From positions 85,172 through 149,171 of the forward strand of contig CAWVNO010001229.1 in the NCBI GenBank assembly GCA_963930645.1: a stretch of DNA of 64,000 nt, given 5' to 3'. This document shows, one piece after another, positions 48,691 to 60,599 of this stretch. The notes under the pieces are model-generated. The model did no database searches. It had not been told where the DNA came from and was given only the letters and a program-made list of their open reading frames with translations. The position numbers and the translations under genes were made by a program. Positions within the stretch are counted from its first letter, which is position 1. Each line of letters starts with the position of its first letter. This DNA comes from Salticus scenicus. Lineage: Eukaryota > Arthropoda > Arachnida > Araneae > Salticidae.

Positions 48691-48892
48691 TATTGCACAT
48701 TTTTTAAAACTGGACCACCATGTAAATAGTAGCCAAAGTAGCTTAATTCAGTTATGTTAAGAGTTAAATGAATGAATTTTAGAGTTTGAAATAATACAAA
48801 ACTAAAATCTAGTATTTATGTTCATTATTTTATTTTATTCATTATTTTATATAAATATTTGATATGCTCTTTATATTATATGCTAGCAGGCT

Positions 48893-49605
48893 ACGCCCGC
48901 TTCGCGGGTCACTATTTTTAAATGAATCACTATAATTAATGTATTCTCAAAATTGCACTAATTTTTATCATGTGAAAAAAAAAAAAATCTGATCAGGAAA
49001 AATGTCGCTCTGGTTCCCCACTGCTATCGGCAGCGTAGACCCGTGAGTAGTTATTTTAATTAGTATCTGAGATACAAAATAAAACCTTACCTTAAACCTT
49101 AGGACACCTTAAAACAGGTGAAATCTCGAATTCCACTTTCGATAATATAAAAGTACTTTAAAGTATAAGTATCTTTCTTATGATGTATTAAAAATAATTT
49201 AGTCATAATTAAAATTTAAAATCTATATGAAAAAAAAAAAAAAAAAAAAAGGATTTCTCTCTTGAAAGATTTTGAGTTATGAAATGTTTTGTGAAAAAAT
49301 CTGTTTCATAATGTCTGACTTTTTCGTGGTTTTCTCCGAAACTTGCATAATTCCGGGCTAAATACTATTAAAAATCCATAGTATGAAATGTGAATGGAGT
49401 ATCAGAATTTGAATCGCTGCAAAATATAAAAGAATAAAGGCGTTCTGGGTTTTCCGCCATTTTCTCTGAAACAGCCGCTCCTTTTCTACATTTTTGCCCC
49501 TTCCAATAATTTTAAACTTGAAAATATCCGCAATCGATTTATCTTGCTTTAAAAACTAACAATACCAATTTAAAACGCTGTAAATCTTTTTTTTTTTTGC
49601 CCCTA
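48893..49605 (-). mobile_element. Helitron 3' portion, reverse strand
   Basis: On the minus strand it ends GCGGGC-GTA-GCCTGCTAG at 48893. Upstream come the GC-rich hairpin block (about 49010-49040), a truncated tandem unit (about 49065-49200) and the segment TTTTCGTGGTTTTCTCC to GCGTTT seen at 46660-47000. The 5' leader is missing. Confidence 0.6.
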
Positions 49606-50029
49606 CAAATCACCACAAAGCAGTTTTTAAAGAAAATTTTGTATTTACGTGTTAACTGCATGTCATTGGCAGGCCATTCATATGCATAAATACAAATATG
49701 TAAGAAAGTACAATATATTTTATAGGATTACTTCTATGATAAGCATATGTAAATATATATATAAATATTTAAATACATATGTAATATATATTTTGTATTA
49801 ACCACATGCCAGCAGTTAATTTCTGGCGGTTAATACATAAATACTGAAATTTTCATTTAACTAGTATGTTGTGGCCACTGCAAGACTTTCTTCTATATTC
49901 CTATACAAATTCACTCAGTAACAATATATATAAAAAAAAAACATTTTTTTCCCCTTTTTTTTTAAGTTAAAAGTAAAAAAATTCAATAACTTTGTTTTTA
50001 AGTATCACAGATTTATAGTCAACCATTCC
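49606..50029. other. AT-rich sequence, no gene seen
   Basis: Contains AT microsatellite patches near 49755-49790. Nothing else is recognised. Confidence 0.4.
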
Positions 50030-50190
50030 TTTTAAAGGTATTGACAAGTCCTTTTGAAAGATACCCATCTTGAAAATTTACTCCCCTCGAGGGGAGACTC
50101 CCCCCCAGGGGAGATGGGGGGGAGGCGAGGCTCCTACACATACAAAATTTTTTTCCCAGTTGACTATCTCTATTATAAATAATTCTTGTA
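50030..50190 (-). repeat. Interspersed repeat shared with E1 and E2
   Basis: Reverse complement of the segment before the E Helitrons (27690-27825): GATAGTCAACTGGGAAAA, TATGTGTAGGAGC, a C-tract, GGGGAGTAAATTTTCA and GATGGGTATCTTTCAAAAG. The origin is unknown. Confidence 0.6.
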
Positions 50191-50394
50191 AATTTCATAA
50201 TGATCACTAAAAAAGAATTCTCTTTATGCACATTTATACAAAATTTTTTCCTATATCACAATGTTAAAAATTTAGAAAAAGCAGGATGGCAACGCAACCT
50301 GTCAGACAATTTTTACCAAAAGTTGATAGGCACTAATTTATGTCAAGGTGCAACTACATACCAATTAGTATGAAATTCTGTGCAGTAGTTCCTG

Positions 50395-50550
50395 AGATAC
50401 AGTTGCCACTAAATTTTGTCTCACACACACACACAGACAGACATTTTCTAAAAATGGTCACATCGTGTTCTACAGCTCTAAAACCGTGTAAATCCATCAA
50501 AAACCTGAGGTCGAAAATTTTTACGAATCCAATATATGTGATTGAACAAT
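50395..50550 (+). repeat. Interspersed repeat tail, copy 1
   Basis: CACACACAGACAGACA, ATGGTCA, GTAAATCCATC, AAAATTTTTACGAATCCAATA match 62695-62830 in order. It resembles a LINE 3' tail, but no reverse transcriptase is present, so the class is uncertain. Confidence 0.5.
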
Positions 50551-50725
50551 ATAAATACACAAAATCCCAGTAAACAGCAGTTGTTATTATGCATGTATCT
50601 ACACTCCATGTACATTAAAAAGAAAGAATAACATTGGTTACTGCTATCTCACTCTGCATGAAATGTTCATAAAATGCATCAAATAACATATACTGCAGTA
50701 ATTACTGTTACATATGTATTAGTGC

Positions 50726-51353
50726 CAGGGTTTAACCTGGCAAAAAAATTACTTCAGCATTTTAGAGAAAATAGGCAAGCACTATTTTAGCTTTTTCGAA
50801 AGTTTATTCTTTGGATACCATTGATTTCTTTTACTTAGCTTTGTCATCCTCAGTTTTGTTTTCTATTCTTTTGTTCATTGATGATTTTAACCAAGCATCC
50901 ATATTTGTGACTTTAAAAATATGAATCAGGGAAACTATGTTTTGATTTTAACAATAGAAAAAAGAGGTACTCATATCATATGTGTAAAATGAAAGAGCAA
51001 TTGAAAAATTAAGTAAAGTGTAGTGGTAGATAATCGTGAAATACTAGTGTTAAGAATGCTTCTATGAATCAAATTCTGAATTCTGACATACTTTTAAATA
51101 TTTTTGCTTTTAAATTCAATCATTAAAAATTACTATATAAATAATCATTTCCAAAAATTTCAGTCCTATCGTAGTTTTTGCCTGCAAATATTACAAAAAA
51201 AAAAAAAAAAAAAAAAATCCGAGTAATTATATAGAGATATTTTATACAGTTATCCAGTTTTAGCTTTTTAGCGAAATTCTGACCAACATGTTTTAGCAAA
51301 ATATGATACCTTTTAGCAAAATGCTAAAAAAATTAATGGCAGTTTAAACCCTG
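50726..51353. mobile_element. hAT-type MITE with TSD ATTAGTGC
   Basis: The inverted ends CAGGGTTTAACCTGGCA and (other strand) CAGGGTTTAAACTGCCA are flanked by an exact 8-bp repeat ATTAGTGC (50718-50725, 51354-51361). Subterminal TTTTAGC motifs occur at both ends. Non-coding. Confidence 0.82.
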
Positions 51354-51361
51354 ATTAGTGC

Positions 51362-52970
51362 TTTGTGCACATGAAAATCAAAGCGCTCATTACAAAAAAG
51401 GACAGATTATACAGATGTAAAAAATCACCTTTTAAATACAAAATACATGTACAATAATGTATGATAATTTAAAGCAGCGGATAATTTCAGTATTAATTAA
51501 CATTTGTATATTATCTTCCCCTTTCAAAATACTCTTGTTCCAAATACACACATCTTTAAAATGTAAAATATCTGTTATTTACACAATATTTATTTAAACA
51601 TTAATTTTAATTCACTGAATAGAATAATTAATATTATTAAATAAGGATAAAAATTTATATAAAGAAATTACCTCTAAAATATTCCATGTTCGCAGTTATT
51701 ATGACTTTTCAAATTACTACTACAAAATTCCACAGTAACACAAACAAATATCTAAATAATTCAAATTTTCATTATATTTCTGTTATTTACCTCAAAATTC
51801 ACATTTCAGTAAAAATATAAATCAAATCAATTTATGTGAAATGATCGTTCTCAAAATATTTTATTTACTTTTTACAAATATCCAAATAAAATACATAATG
51901 AAAATCAAGATATTAACGCCATATATAATTAAGAGATAAAGTTGATAAGAAACAGATTATTTCTTCAATAATAAAAATATATACTAATTCAATAATAATT
52001 AAATTAATGAATCTCTTTAACTCACCATTGAAGGTTATGGTTAGCATCTATTTTTTTCCTTTAGTGGCTGGAATTTCACTCATAAGATGCAGGTGGATAC
52101 TTAGATGACTTAGTGGATACTTAGACTCATTAGATGAAGTCTTCAAGTTGTTTTCATAATAACCGAATCGATAATACCTTTGTACGTACATTTTTAATAA
52201 TCACATACATAAGGCAATATTAATTCAGTTGAAATAAATGTTTGGATTCTGTGAAATAAAAAATGAAGTTTATCTTCTTAGCTAAGCATAGATATATGTA
52301 ATGATAAATGATTGTACACACATAGAAAGGAAATAAAAGTAATAAACTATAAAAATTTAAACAGACAGCCTGTATAAGTAACACTTTCAAACATTAACAG
52401 TCACTAACAGCAGCACAAATAAAAACTTTATATGCAGCAACTAATTACATTACATTAAAATTTTGATAACACAAAAGCAAATTTTATCTCTTATTGCAAA
52501 GAAACACGTGGATATTTTTTATCCCAATTTATCTATTCAGAATCTTTAAATCTGAAATAACGCTAAATTATTTTTAAAACATGAATATATACGTAACAAA
52601 ACAAATGTATATTTACATCAACGTTAATTTTATAAACGTGGCAAACAAATTTCGAAAATGTTGTTTCTATCAGCAATGTTTTTCAGCAGGTAATGACATT
52701 GTTATCTAATTGTATAACTAATTCATATCTATAAATCTCGAATGCAGTAAGTAACTTCTATTGTTTACCTTTGATTTGCATTTACATTGCACATTAGATT
52801 CGTCGATTGCAAGTCTCCATTAAATTAAGATGGACGTTCGCGCTTGTTTTCGCTGTTCTATGTATATAAAACGAGTAGATTAAGAAATTTAATGTTTAAA
52901 AATAAGCTTACCAGGAGAAATAAGTGAAAATACCTTTTCTATCGAAGTGCCGATTATTGATTACATGAAA
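51362..52970. other. 1.6 kb of AT-rich sequence
   Basis: No element ends or coding recognised. The short stretch near 52830-52880 (GGACGTTCGCGCTTGTTTTCG) is more GC-rich, with a TATATAAA after it; it may be a chance promoter-like patch. Confidence 0.35.
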
Positions 52971-53340
52971 TAATCTATAAGAGTGGGGTCCATAGTTCGT
53001 GAATAGTGATTCATTCAACATAAACTCCTCCTTCGGTAGTGACGTCATCAAACCACACCTCAAATGGTCCTAGCTAGGAGTGTTTCATAAATCGCCGTAT
53101 TCTCCCCTCCTTCGGAATCGGAATTTCATGCGGAATGGGGAGATTTCGAGTGGGATTCCGAAGAAGAGTTATTCTCCCAGCAATAACCGGGATCCAGGCT
53201 TTTCGAATATACGGAATATGCTTCTATCTTGTTCCGACAGCTCAGAGCAGCCGGAATAGCATTCGAAGCGGAATATTGTGCGTGGAAAGATAAAATGGCG
53301 GACGGTTTGTTGTTATTAGAAGTGTGTGACAGAATTGTTG

Positions 53341-54475
53341 TGGTGGTTTTAGAGATCGAACATTCGTAATTTCATAAATTTAATTGAACATTAGATATCG
53401 AAAAAAGCACCTTTCTTTTTAATTGAAAGTTTGCCGGAGTTTTTGTAACCGAAGTCTTATGAAGCTTTTTCTCCTGAATGAAGGTAATACTGAAATTTTT
53501 TCTTTATATTTTCTATTATTATTAAGTTGTTTAAGTCAGTGGTTGTTAAGTACAATAATACGACTTATATCCCATGTTTTATATGGTTGAATATTTAAGT
53601 AATATTTTTTGTGTTTTTGATTTAATAAGTGCTTTATACATTCGTTAAAATTTCGTTCATTTTTTACCTTGTATTCCATAATTTTTGAGACATAACTTAC
53701 TCTATGTGATGCACTGTTTTCATATTACCTTTTTGTGTTGCATTCATTATGTTAATCTGGGCACTTTTCTCCATTAAAATGACATAATTCATTTTAAAGT
53801 CATGCTTTATTATATTTGAAAGCTTAAGTAATTTAAGGAACTTTCAGCTTGCTTATTAAATAATATGTATGTATTTCATGGTTATTACTTATTCTAAATA
53901 TTGAAGATTTTTGAACTGATAATTACAAACTTTTGTACTTTAAAAACTAATGCAAACTTTGCAGAAATTGATTGAAATATCCAGCACTTTTAAGTACAAA
54001 CAGCTTTTTCTTAATTTGTTAAACAATATGTATTAAATTGAATACAGGCTTTGGAAATCCTTCTTTTAAATATAACTTTGATTATTTAGTTGTGTACTTT
54101 ATTTGTGCTCTACACAATGTAAATTTATTTAATATATTTATTTTTACATGCCAAATGAATTATGCTTTTAACAACTCACTTATTACATTTAATGAAGTAA
54201 TAAGTTGTAGTTGAAAATTCAATTATCCCATTGAGTAGTTCTATTATTTTAAATGTTTTACACCCTTTTCTAAGTGTAGAAAATAAAATATTGTGTTAAT
54301 TAGAGTGATAAAAGTAACATGTAATGAATTGTTTTTTCTTTAATCAGAAAAAGTAAATTATTAATAATAAATTATGCGCAAGAACCATATTTCTTTTGGT
54401 CATTTATGCAGTAATTAGTGTTAAAAATATTTCTTGCAATAAAAAAAAGGATGAAGAAAAGTTGCATAGTAAAAA
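53341..54475. other. AT-rich interior of element B
   Basis: No coding or element ends seen. A GAAG|GTAATA donor-like site lies near 53482. Confidence 0.35.
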
Positions 54476-54477
54476 TA

Positions 54478-54938
54478 CAGTTGAAGATCTTTATAACGCA
54501 AAGCTAAAAACACAAGGTTTTGCATTATATAGATCACATTTCACACATCGTCAAACTTACCTTGTACACATGGCCAAATATGTCTGAAACATATCAAAAC
54601 AGAGTAGGACATTTTAAAGTTACATTTATTGGAACATAAATTGGGTGAGTAATAACTTTCATTCTAAAATTTACTTTATAAAGATAGTCCATATATATGC
54701 CTGTACAAAATCATTCATTATATTGCTCACTTAAAAAAAATTGATAGCAATTTTTTCATTAAAAATCTCTGAATTAAACAGATAAAGAAAAACAAATGTA
54801 TCACACTTACTTCTCAACAAAGTAACAGTTTTTTAGAAAGTATTTCTTAACTCCAAAATTCATTGTTTATATCCAAGAAATTTTGCGTTATACAGAGAAT
54901 TGCATTATATAGAATTGCGTTATAAAGATCTTCTACTG
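54478..54938. mobile_element. Tc1/mariner-type (pogo-like) MITE
   Basis: The ends CAGTTGAAGATCTTTATAACG and (other strand) CAGTAGAAGATCTTTATAACG are inverted and flanked by TA. The CAGT(A/T)GAA start fits pogo/Tigger-like elements. 461 bp, non-coding; a small frame over the left end is incidental. Confidence 0.75.
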
Positions 54939-55046
54939 TATGTCATTTTTGTGTTAATAGTTAATGTATGAGGAAATTCTTACAGATTTCTGACAAAAAA
55001 TTAAGTAAAATTATTTAACATAGTATGTGTATATACATAGATATAT

Positions 55047-55498
55047 CAGGGTTTAATCCAGCTTTTTAAAAATGGTACCCCATTTGTGAATTTATGAAAT
55101 AATTTGTGAAAACATCAAATAAGTTTGTGAAAACAAATAATGCTTCAGAATAATTAGCTGAAATGTGCAAAGCAGTTTTTAAAATTTTAAAATACATTTA
55201 GGAACAGTTGTAAAATAAATATATATGTGGCAGAGTTATTTCTTATATGTAAGATAAGAAGGTGTTTACTTTATTTACCATTTTCTCCAGTAAATATACA
55301 AACTGAGGTATTTTTATGTATTCGTTCAATGTAACAAAGCTTATAAAATTTTTTAGTGTGCAGATATATTGAAGAGAACTGACTTTGTGAAGGTGCCTCT
55401 TTGCTAAAAGTTGATTTTGTGAAGGTACCTCATTGCAAAAAGTTGACTTTGTGAAAGTACCTCATTGCGGCACTAAATTTGTTCTGGATTAACTTCTG
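55047..55498. mobile_element. hAT-like MITE with 33-bp tandem repeats
   Basis: It begins CAGGGTTTAATCCAG and ends CTGGATTAACTTCTG (imperfectly inverted). The start matches the hAT element at 50726. Three copies of a 33-bp unit built on GACTTTGTGAAGGTACCTCATTGC lie at about 55379-55475. No clear TSD. Confidence 0.55.
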
Positions 55499-56365
55499 TA
55501 TGTATATATAAATTCATATTTTTAAGACAATCCAAATTCATTTATTATAAAATCAGATTGGTAATTGCAAACCTATTCAAGAATTTGTAGATTATTATTA
55601 TTATTTTTTATAATAGTTCATAGGTAACTTAAGTAAGCAAAGAAAATGTTGTACTTTTTCATTAGTCGGGTGCAAATGATTTGTTGCTGACTCTTAGTTA
55701 ACAAAGCACCACATTATGAAAACACATTTAATAGTAACACTTTTAGCAGTAAAAATAAAAGTATTATAATTAATTTCCAGTGATTTCTCACAATGTTTTA
55801 CCGAAGCTGACCTGTGGTGACCTGCAATTGACTCAATCTTATTTCCTCATAACTTTTCTATTTATTATTATTATTATTTTCCTCCTGCTTTCTTATTTAT
55901 ATTTAATGTTTACTCATTTTTCAATGTGTACTAGATCTCTTAATTCTTTAATATTCATAGAGCAAAAGAAAAGATTTCTCTCTTGGAACCTAAATGAGCT
56001 CAGTAAGAGAATGCTGAGAGCTGAGACAGCCCTCCTACAGAAGAACTCTGACAGACCACCCTCTAAGGCACCCTGTAGAAGACAATGTAGAACTTGAAAA
56101 CTGAAAGCCTGGTGAGTGTCTGAATTGTGCAGTGTTTATTAAAAAGCTGCACGATTGAGGCACATTTCCCTGGTAATTCTTTGGAAACAAGTCGACATCA
56201 CATCTAAGTATGAATTGCTATACAGGTAATAATTTTATATTTTCTTTTCAACTTAAGTTTAAATTTTTATTTTATTTACTGATATTAATTTTTACTTTAT
56301 GTCCTTGCTTTAAATTACTTCTATTAAGAAAATAACACACTTGAAGGGCTGCACCAAGAATTCAG
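55499..56365. other. AT-rich stretch with one exon-like patch
   Basis: About 55961-56107 has higher GC and lies between ATTCATAG and G|GTGAGT. The frame there stops quickly, so a coding exon is not supported. Confidence 0.3.
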
Positions 56366-56367
56366 TA

Positions 56368-56580
56368 CAGTCGGTAACAAAAGTCTCCAAACACTAGCAA
56401 AAATTCCTATATAAAAAAAGTACACTTAATACAGTTTTGTTAAATAAATCCTTGTCGAATTCTGTTTTTAGACTGACTAAGAACAGGATTCGACAAGGAT
56501 TTATTTCACAAAACTGTATTAAGTGTTCTTTTTTTATATAGGAATTTTTACTAGTGTTCGGAGACTTTTGTTACCGACTG
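56368..56580. mobile_element. Palindromic Tc1/mariner-type MITE
   Basis: 213 bp that is almost entirely one inverted repeat with arms of about 100 bp. The ends CAGTCGGTAACAAAAGTCTCC are flanked by TA on both sides (56366-56367, 56581-56582). Only a handful of mismatches separate the arms, which suggests recent activity or gene-conversion-like repair. Confidence 0.82.
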
Positions 56581-56696
56581 TATGTACTCTGTGAATACTG
56601 AGTAGGTATAAGAATTTCATTTTGAAGCCTTCTGGAAATAGATGTTAACTAGTAAGTAAAAAGCTTCAAAAAGTAGCTAGTAAAAAGTTTCTATAA

Positions 56697-57789
56697 CGGT
56701 GTCAATTTGGCCCGGCCCGGCCCGTTTATTATTTGCCAGTCTGCGGCCCGGCCCAGCCCGGACAAAAAAACAATAAAGTCAGGCCCGGCCCAATGCAAAA
56801 ATATGAAAGATTAAAAATATTCATGCCTTTCTATGAAAAAGATTTTTAGTATGTGTTTTGCAGAGGTTTTATATAGCGAAGCAATAGAATCTTCTTTAAC
56901 AAAATTGCTAAACTTTTACAAGATAATTATATATAAACAAAAGTTCATTATTACAGACGTACAGAAGGCACAAAGACAGACAAAAAGTCAAATCGAAAAT
57001 ATTAGCACTCATCATACAATATAGGACGGTATTTAAAATGGTTATTACTTACTAATAAAAATGCACGTTCAACCACTTTCTCTTATGTACCGTAATGTAT
57101 ATGAATCTTTCATGTGATCCGGTAAACAAAATTTTAATGGTAATCCAATTATATTTTATAGTAAAGAGGCTTTTGTACATGCTAAAATTTATGCTACTTT
57201 CATTCAATGCACTGGAGAAAAGAAAAGGGAATTTAGAGAAAAAGTTACAGCGGCAGGATTTTTATAGCCTTCATACCACCTAAACTCTACAGACCATAAG
57301 ACACAATGCCTTATACACAGTAACATATCTAATTTCTTTCGTTTGAACATGTGCGCAAACTAGTAGTGACATGCATACTATTTTGAATAGGAAACCATTT
57401 AATATTACTTGAAATAAAATATATTAATTTCGAGACATGCTAAAATATTCGAGAGAAATCAGATTGCGAACAGACAGACTGATAAGCAATTAAATTGAAG
57501 TTACAGACATTTTTTAACAAAATAAAATTTTATGTGATATAGTAGCCTGTAAAATTATGTGAAATAAATGACTGAAGAAATATTTTACCATTTTCCTTTT
57601 TCGTTGATTAACGATGAAACCAGAAAAAGATTCGGGCTGACACAGCCCGGAAAAAATTTCATTCAGGCCCTGCCCGGCCCGAGTATACACAAAAAAACTG
57701 AGCCCGAGCCTGGCCCAGACCGAGCTTGCAAAAAAAATTTAGGCCCGGCCCAAGAACGGATTGAAAAATTCGGCCCGTGCAGACCTCTA
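56697..57789. mobile_element. hAT-like element with GGCCCGGCCC-rich ends
   Basis: The left end ACGGTGTCAATTTGGCCCGGCCC and the right end (other strand) TAGAGGTCTGCACGGGCCG carry arrays of GGCCCGG in inverted orientation. This matches a known hAT-type terminus (gender unknown subgroup). No exact TSD was found. The AT-rich interior does not code for a recognisable protein. Confidence 0.5.
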
Positions 57790-57920
57790 GCGGCCACGAC
57801 ATATTCTACGTGCACCAGCCACCATTACACGAAGGTCTTTGGCCGGCTCGAGAACCGAACCCGTAATCTTCCAATTACGAGCTCAGCGCTCTACCGATAG
57901 AGGTACTGCGGTCTGGATCT
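57790..57920 (-). mobile_element. tRNA-derived SINE, family SB
   Basis: On the minus strand: CAGTACCTCTATCGGTAGAGC (A box), GAGCTCGTAATTGG in the anticodon position, and B box GGGTTCGGTTC, then CGAGCCGGCC and a tail GGTGGCTGGTGCACG. The anticodon stem is mispaired, so it is a SINE head rather than a tRNA. It abuts the hAT-like element ending at 57789. Confidence 0.6.
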
Positions 57921-58094
57921 AAGGTTGTAAAAAAGAAATAAAAAGGGTCATATATTAAAGCTGCAATGCAAAATGGTCTAGATATTATGAATTCTTTTCT
58001 ATTATGAGGATTTCCATAATGATTTTCTGTTTTTATCTTGTAATATGCACTATTAATATTCCTTTTCAGTGAAAGAAAGCAGCGAATAGGCAGG

Positions 58095-58172
58095 CAGAGC
58101 TCTGCATGTGTTAATAAGTAAAGTGAGTCGGGGGGTTGGTGAGCGGAGCGAGTAGGGGGCGGAGCCCCCTAG
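58095..58172 (+). mobile_element. Helitron 3' terminus
   Basis: GAGCGGAGCGAGTAGGGGGC-GGA-GCCCCCTAG before T: a strong terminal hairpin directly followed by CTAG. The 5' part was not identified. Confidence 0.65.
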
Positions 58173-58179
58173 TGATCTA

Positions 58180-59729
58180 TCTATATATATAAAAATGAAT
58201 TGCTGTTCGTTAGTCTCACTAAAACTCGAGAACGGCAGAACGGATTTATCTTATCTTAGTCTTGAAATGTTCGTGGAGGTCTAGGGAAGGTTTAAAAGGC
58301 GAGAAAAAATCGAATAATTTCCGGGAAAACCCTAAAAACAGCCCTTTTCTATTTCCCATACAAACGTTTTCTAGAGTCAATTTGAACTTTATTGCTATTC
58401 AATAAAGTTTAGGTGTGTTCCTAACGGCTGATGGCTGAGCTACAAAAATTTGCATGTTGATTCGTAATGACCTCCCCTGATGCACCTCGAAGCCGGATTT
58501 TCGAATTTTGTTTTAGTTTTCTTTTAATTAATTAAAATGTTAAAATAAAAACCTTCTAATAACTGATAAATTGGCCATTTAATTTTAATCCTTAATTTAA
58601 TTGTTGCCAAAAAAAATTATTCTTTTTTGGACAGAAAAAAAGAAAAAAAACGTGAACAATAAAAATTACATTTATTTAAAATATTTAATTTTATTCCTTA
58701 ATTTAATTGTTGCCAAAAAAATTATCATTATTTTTTCGACGGGAAAAAAAAAAAAAAAAAAAAAAAAAAAAACGTGAACAATAAAAATTACATGTATTTA
58801 AAATGAGGAAAGTAAATTAAAAAAATTAGAAATATCAGTCGTATCGTTACAAATAAGATACCAAATGAAAGATGCAATTTTTGTGAATCCAACGGATTAA
58901 ACAGCTTATCGATCGGACAATTAGATTTTTTAAAATTAACTAATGTATGTATTTTATAAATTTTCTTTCACAAACACAAACGTGTAGTATACAGCCTGTA
59001 CAACACTAGACCAAATTGAAGTTCAAATTTCATCAATATTTAAATAAATAAATGAAAATAAAAATATGCTTAATGGGAAATATATATAACCATTAAAAGT
59101 TTAGTTGTCTAAAATATGTCAGAAAAAGCGCTCATAGCATATTGTTACAAGGTATTAAGTCTTATTTTTACAAGGGATAAAATCTAAAATGGTGACAAAA
59201 ATTCAAAAGTCGCCAAAGAGAGCTATATTAAGGCGGTACTATGATCATGCTTACAAACCATGAATACTAATAACCACAAAAAATTAATTGTCTCATGCAA
59301 CAGACATAGCCGGTCATAGCATATTATAATATTTAGCGTGAAATTGTTATCATTTTTATGGTTGATCGGGGATAAACAAAATAAACATAGGAAATAACGT
59401 AAAAGCAAATATTATGTGCACCACGTATAGTGTTGTTCATATGTAACTGGGATTCAAATATAAAGGGGATACTTCATTTTTTTTTTCGATACCATCTATT
59501 TCGAAACTTATCTAATAAGGACTTAATGCAAGCCTATTGGTAAACCATTGTCTCAGGTAATAGGGACAAGCGCCCGAGTTTTAGCGGATGACCAAATCGC
59601 TACCGAAGGCAGCAGGGATCCGAAGCGAGCTTTTGAGCAATTTTAGTATTTTATTTTATTTTTATAAAGCTATATAGAAAAGAGTTTCCTTTAAATTTAG
59701 TGACCAGCGAAGCGGGCAAAGCCTGCTAG
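58180..59729 (+). mobile_element. Complete non-autonomous Helitron, 1.55 kb
   Basis: It starts TCTATATATATAAAAATGAA after A, with the leader TTGCTGTTCGTTAGTCTC and AAACTCGAGAACGGC, a widespread Helitron 5' leader. It ends AGCGGGC-AAA-GCCTGCT with CTAG before T at 59729. The tail has a hairpin-block relative CTACCGAAGGCAGCAGGGATCC (near 59600). No Rep/helicase frame. Confidence 0.75.
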
Positions 59730-60097
59730 TTAAAAATAATAATAAATTTATTTTTATATAAATCTGTATCACAAAAAAATATCTGATAAAACTGACATAA
59801 TGCTTTTTTTTTTAATATTAATTTCAAATAATCAATTTTTCCCCCTTGATTTTGTTATTCACAAAAGTAATGTCAACACAGCTTTAACCTCTTTGGTGAC
59901 TTTTATTATTATTTTTTTTTTTTGCTATGTGATGATTGATGTCAAGGTCTTTACTTACGCAATTGCAATAACCATTTCAATTTACCGCTAAAATGGCAAA
60001 CAAAATGATTGAAACTGCCAAGTGTGTTCCATATTAAAGCTGTGCTGAAAATAGTCGCCAATAATCATTAACGTTTATTTAAATGTTTAAATTGTTT

Positions 60098-60138
<41 letters not shown>

Positions 60139-60346
60139 AAACTGACATCATAATATTTTATTTGAATTAATTATTTATTTTTGAAATATTGATTTCAATC
60201 AATCAAGTTGGCTTGTAAGTTCTTTCTTTTCTTTTTTCCCGTGAGACAGGCAAAGCCTGGTTTTATACTAATAAAAGACGATATTTGTATCTTTGCCTGT
60301 GTGCGATGTAGATTAAATATATATATGGCACATTATTTTTTTTTCT
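59730..60346. other. AT-rich spacer with (AT)n and a Helitron-like scrap
   Basis: An AT microsatellite lies at about 60103-60135. GAGACAGGCAAAGCCTGGTT near 60243 resembles a decayed Helitron hairpin. Confidence 0.4.
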
Positions 60347-60359
60347 TCTAGATAGAGGA

Positions 60360-60586
60360 TTGAATTTGGGAATAAGGCTGATTGACTGCTGTAGGTCCTG
60401 TGTCTGAGGGGGGGATGGCATCCGTGGGGGTTTTTCTAAGGGGTCCTAGCCCATATTTACACAAGTTTCAGAGAAAACTACAGAAAACTCTGAACAGCTA
60501 GGCTGACGAGCGCGACCTGGGATCGAATCCGGCACCTCACGTTTACCAGCTTTTGAGCGCAAAACCGCTCGGCTGCTGGTGGGCAC
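60360..60586 (-). mobile_element. tRNA-derived SINE, family SA, copy 2
   Basis: On the minus strand: head GCAGCCGAGCGG (A box), GCGCTCAAAAGCTGG and B box GGATTCGATCC, then GGGCTAGGACCCCTTAGAAA as in copy 1 at 13276. A direct repeat TCTAGAT(A/T)GAGGA flanks it (60347-60359 and 60587-60599). The tRNA head is better preserved than in copy 1. Confidence 0.82.
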
Positions 60587-60599
60587 TCTAGATTGAGGA

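Larger units (their letters stand above)
40311..53095. mobile_element. Element A: about 12.8-kb insertion in E2 (right end damaged)
   Basis: It begins GGGCCGTATTCTCGCGATTT-ATGAAACA directly at the break in E2. About 12.8 kb to the right, TGTTTCATAAATCGC (53081-53095) is the inverted counterpart. Subterminal matches such as GACGT..ACT...AGGAGGAG and AATGAATC on both sides support imperfect TIRs of about 120 bp. The outermost GAGAATACGG of the right end is separated by element B. The interior is mostly nested repeats; no transposase of its own was recognised. Confidence 0.5.

Noticed and set aside
53294..53370. Transposase start MADGLLLLEVCDR in element B
   Set aside because: It stops after 25 codons, with no domain and no supported splice donor.
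55961..56107. Coding exon with GTGAGT donor
   Set aside because: The frame terminates within the patch and the acceptor is weak.
60240..60262. Helitron 3' end
   Set aside because: The hairpin AGGC/GCCT is short and no CTAG follows; kept only as a decayed scrap.
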